DNA of 64,000 bases from Staphylococcus borealis (lineage in GTDB: Bacteria; Bacillota; Bacilli; Staphylococcales; Staphylococcaceae): contig NZ_CUEE01000002.1 of NCBI RefSeq assembly GCF_001224225.1, forward strand, positions 62,001-126,000, given 5' to 3'. The translations under genes were made by a program, and so were the position numbers. The notes below the pieces were generated by a model that saw nothing but the letters and a program-made list of their open reading frames with translations, searched no databases and was not told the origin of the DNA. Shown piece after piece: positions 61,639-64,000 of this stretch (positions within the stretch are counted from its first letter, which is position 1; every line of letters begins with the position of its first letter).

Positions 61639-62100
61639 ATGAATTTACCAATTCTACCAACGATTAGTACAAGTTGTATTGTGATAAGTGCTATTTTTGT
61701 TGCCATTGGTTGGTGGCAAATTTGGCATAAAGATATAGATAAGCACAAGAAAACAATGTTATGGGCAGCAATTTTTGCATTAACTTTCTTTATTATCTAT
61801 GCATCAAGAACGATATTTATAGGTAATACAGATTTTGGGGGACCAGATTCAGTAAGAACGTATTATAAGATATTTTTAATATTCCACATTAATTTAGCTA
61901 CAATTGGTGGCGTTCTTGGGTTAGTTCAAATCATTACAGCATTCAAAGATAAGTTTAATTGGCATAGAAAAGCAGGACCAATTGCATCAATTATTTGGTT
62001 CTTTACAGCGATTACTGGTGTAGCAGTTTACTTACTACTATATGTATTTTACCCAGGTGGAGAAACAACGTCATTGATTAAAGCTACATTAGGCCTATAA
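61639..62100 (+). CDS. ctaM: Quinol oxidase maturation factor CtaM (DUF420)
   Basis: 153-aa membrane protein with four helices. The chosen ATG (MNLPILPTISTSCIV) follows AAGGATGAAACAT. Conserved His in FHINLATIGG and NWHRKAGPIASIIWFFTAITG (in part) fit a heme-handling role. CtaM is known to be needed for active heme-A Qox in S. aureus, and the ctaB-ctaM pairing agrees. Exact biochemistry is not settled. Followed by a 295-base gap holding a hairpin. Confidence 0.93.
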   Translation: MNLPILPTISTSCIVISAIFVAIGWWQIWHKDIDKHKKTMLWAAIFALTFFIIYASRTIFIGNTDFGGPDSVRTYYKIFLIFHINLATIGGVLGLVQIITAFKDKFNWHRKAGPIASIIWFFTAITGVAVYLLLYVFYPGGETTSLIKATLGL

Positions 62101-62220
62101 TCAATTCATATCATTATAAGCAGACAACATAATTTGTGGTGACTACTTAGCAATGTCGTAGCAGTATACTGTAATAGAAAGCACTTTAAAGTAGCGCTTC
62201 TTTATACTGGACATACTTGT

Positions 62221-62271
62221 GGGAGTGGGGCAATGAATTCAAAAAGAATTCTACCCTGCTCCCTTTTTTAA
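62221..62271 (+). terminator. Terminator of ctaB-ctaM (repeat A hairpin module)
   Basis: GGGAGTGGGGCA..GAATTC pairs with GAATTC..TACCCTGCTCCC, followed by TTTTTT. Same hairpin type as at 16792 and at the end of repeat A. Confidence 0.82.
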
Positions 62272-62395
62272 TATGATAATGTTAATGACAAAAAGAAAAC
62301 GGGGTATGCCACAAGTGTCATCTTAAGTAGGATATCTTGATTAATAAATTAGTTATTTTGTACAATAGATATAATTCAAAATAGGTGGGTGAAAG

Positions 62396-63454
62396 ATGGC
62401 AAAATTAGTTATTAAAGTTTTAGGTGTAATATTTTTAGTTTTATTTCTTATTTATTTATTTTACTCACCAAGACTTAAATTTGATGTATTAGAGAACCCA
62501 AATAAAACCGTGTCAACCAATCATTCAGATCAAACACCTAAGACGCACAATACCACTGAAAATCCCGCACCTAAGGAAGGGGTAGGTACATGGATTGGAA
62601 AAGATATAGATACGCTAACTGATAAATTTGGCCAAGCAAGTCGTACATATCCGTTTAGAGGCCATTATATGAACTATGTCTTTAAGAAAGATAATCAATA
62701 TTATATCGTTTCAACTAAAGAACATAAAATAAAGTCAGTTTATGCTACAGGTAATAAAGCAAATGTCGCACCTTTAAAGATAAACGAGAGTGCGTCACGT
62801 ATCTTTGAAAATACAAGTATTAACCCCGATCCTTCAATTAAAGTGGATGGTCAACGTTATAATTTTGAACTATCTGATGAAGATATCAAGACACAAACAT
62901 TAATAAAATATGGGAATGTGTATGCACAAGTGTATGTTGATCAACAATCTAATCAAATTATGGGCATACGCTTTCTAGATAAAGAGGCACTAGCATTTCT
63001 TAAACTGTATCCTTTAGCTAATGAGACTGAAGAAGATGATAAAGGAGACAATTTTAATAATGCTCAGAAAGATAAACTGCCTTATGAACAAAACCCGAAC
63101 CAATTAATGACGCTATACGAAATTACTAATGAGATGAGAGAGCTAAAAAACATTAAACCGTTAAAAGTTAACTCGGATATTGCGCATATTGCATCAGTAA
63201 ATTTATACGAAGCAACTGGTTCTAATGATGTTGAGTTTACAGAGGATGCGTTAAAAAGCCAACTAAGTAATGAGAATATTTCATTTACTACGACAAGTCA
63301 AAATGTTGGGTATGATTTTGATGATGTACCAACATTAATTCATAGTTGGATGAATTCTGATATGCACCGTTCTAGAATGTTAAATACTAAATATGAAGAA
63401 ATGGGTGGAGAAGTCATGAAAGATTACTATTCACTTATTTTCTTAGAAAAATAA
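62396..63454 (+). CDS. CAP-domain protein with CAP-associated N-domain (YlbC-like)
   Basis: 352 aa. One N-terminal membrane anchor (residues 4-24), a Ser/Thr/Pro/Asn linker to about 60, a CAP-associated domain (about 60-200, GTWIGKDIDTLTDKFGQASRTYPF and the partly repeated INESASRIF half), then an SCP/CAP domain (about 225-350) with YEITNEMRELKNIKPLKV, HIASVNLYEATGSND and WMNSDMHRSRMLNTKYEEMGGE. Exposed outside the cell. Position before ylbF matches ylbC of Bacillus. Role unknown, perhaps envelope-related. Confidence 0.88.
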   Translation: MAKLVIKVLGVIFLVLFLIYLFYSPRLKFDVLENPNKTVSTNHSDQTPKTHNTTENPAPKEGVGTWIGKDIDTLTDKFGQASRTYPFRGHYMNYVFKKDNQYYIVSTKEHKIKSVYATGNKANVAPLKINESASRIFENTSINPDPSIKVDGQRYNFELSDEDIKTQTLIKYGNVYAQVYVDQQSNQIMGIRFLDKEALAFLKLYPLANETEEDDKGDNFNNAQKDKLPYEQNPNQLMTLYEITNEMRELKNIKPLKVNSDIAHIASVNLYEATGSNDVEFTEDALKSQLSNENISFTTTSQNVGYDFDDVPTLIHSWMNSDMHRSRMLNTKYEEMGGEVMKDYYSLIFLEK

Positions 63455-63479
63455 TTTAATTTAGAAAGGAGACTTTGCA

Positions 63480-63917
63480 TTGTATACAGAAGAAACAATG
63501 TCAATCCTTGATGACATCGAAGGCCTTTCGGATATGATTGTTCAATCAGAACTGTATCATGATTTTCGGGAAGCTCAAGAGAGATTGAATCAAGATGATG
63601 AAGCACATCTCATGTATCAAGCCTTCTTGAAATCTAAGGTTGCTTATGATGAGGTAATGCGGTTTGGAAAATATCACCCCGATTATCAAAAAGTCATGTT
63701 AGAAACAAGACGACGTAAAAGAGCTTATGAAATGTTACCTGTGGTTATGGATTATAAATCTAAAGAAGTATCACTACAGAATTTAATAGATGAAGTAGTA
63801 AGCAAGATTGCGCTGTCAGTTTCGCAAAATGTAAAAATAGAAGCGGGAAATCCATTCTTTAAGACCGGTCATGATGGTTGTGCAACGGGTGGCACATGCA
63901 ATTGTAGTTTGAAATAA
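63480..63917 (+). CDS. ylbF: YlbF, RNase Y regulator subunit
   Basis: 145 aa, part of the Y-complex (YlbF, YmcA, YaaT) that guides RNase Y cleavage of mRNA. Start is TTG eight bases after AAAGGAG; an in-frame ATG at 63498 is the alternative. Helical body (SELYHDFREAQERLNQDDE, YQKVMLETRRRKRAYEML) and a C-terminal Cys cluster HDGCATGGTCNCSLK, which in the Bacillus protein helps bind a 4Fe-4S cluster. Last gene of the window. Confidence 0.93.
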   Translation: MYTEETMSILDDIEGLSDMIVQSELYHDFREAQERLNQDDEAHLMYQAFLKSKVAYDEVMRFGKYHPDYQKVMLETRRRKRAYEMLPVVMDYKSKEVSLQNLIDEVVSKIALSVSQNVKIEAGNPFFKTGHDGCATGGTCNCSLK

Positions 63918-63921
63918 AAGA

Positions 63922-64000
63922 TGTGGCTGGGACATAAATGATATAAATATGCTATTGTGCAATTTCGCAGTAGCTGACTGAACTGAGAAGGCGCTTAAAT
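63922..64000 (-). repeat. Dispersed repeat A, copy 4 (cut by window edge)
   Basis: GGCTGGGACATAAATGATAT, then GCAGTAGCTGACTGAACTGAG and GGCGCTTAAAT match the inverted form of copy 1. The rest lies outside. Confidence 0.82.

Overview
The window is a stretch of low-GC Firmicute chromosome that fits a coagulase-negative or aureus-group Staphylococcus. The gene order qox / folD / purEKCSQLFMNHD / ykoCDE / ptsHI / cydAB / ktrA / rnjA-rpoY / def / pdhABCD / potABCD / mntH / typA / ftsW / pyc / ctaA-ctaB-ctaM / ylbF is the staphylococcal one. Many proteins (FolD, PotD, RNase J1, pyruvate carboxylase) look close to, but not identical with, the S. aureus forms as I remember them. PurE, PurK and PurD are visibly more divergent. 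I cannot name the species from this alone.

Layout. 1-2.4 kb: 5' part of qoxB, qoxA and a small secreted Ig-like protein, all on the minus strand. 2.7-3.9 kb: flavohemoglobin hmp. 3.9-4.4 kb: a composite repeat block. 4.5-16.8 kb: folD divergent from the eleven-gene purine operon, with a PurR-type operator between them. 16.8-19.8 kb: thiamine-precursor ECF transporter ykoEDC behind a TPP riboswitch. 20.0-23.6 kb: an unlisted 39-aa gene behind a sigma-B-type promoter, a large membrane protein, an rRNA methyltransferase-like gene and a DUF697-like gene. 23.9-25.9 kb: ptsHI. 26-30.2 kb: a CPPC mini-redoxin, cydAB, ktrA and a DUF454 gene. 30.2-31.3 kb: a second repeat block with an IS1182-type transposase remnant. 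31.3-34.3 kb: rnjA, rpoY, def. 34.4-40.2 kb: ykyA-type lipoprotein and pdhABCD. 40.4-47.1 kb: UPF0223, an XRE-cupin regulator with potABCD, and two membrane proteins. 47.3-56 kb: mntH, UPF0637, suhB-type phosphatase, DUF5325, typA, ylaI, an unknown gene, ylaN and ftsW. 56-64 kb: pyc, ctaA, ctaB, ctaM, a CAP-domain protein and ylbF.

How the genes work together. Three sets dominate. The first is aerobic and microaerobic respiration: Qox heme-copper quinol oxidase, CydAB, the heme O/A makers CtaB and CtaA, the Qox maturation factor CtaM, and Hmp against nitric oxide. The second is the pyruvate node: PTS entry, pyruvate dehydrogenase and pyruvate carboxylase. The third is de novo purine synthesis with folate one-carbon supply. 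Regulatory elements read directly from the bases include a TPP riboswitch with a terminator, paired PurBoxes, a DtxR/MntR-type palindrome on the mntH promoter, a sigma-B-type promoter, several sigma-A promoters and many intrinsic terminators.

I find no phage, CRISPR array, toxin-antitoxin pair, rRNA or tRNA, and no convincing new multi-gene system. This is mostly core genome. The non-routine content is intergenic: inverted composite repeat blocks 26 kb apart, a decayed transposase, a stress-promoter micro-gene, and unusual leader hairpins before the polyamine operon, pdhC and ktrA.
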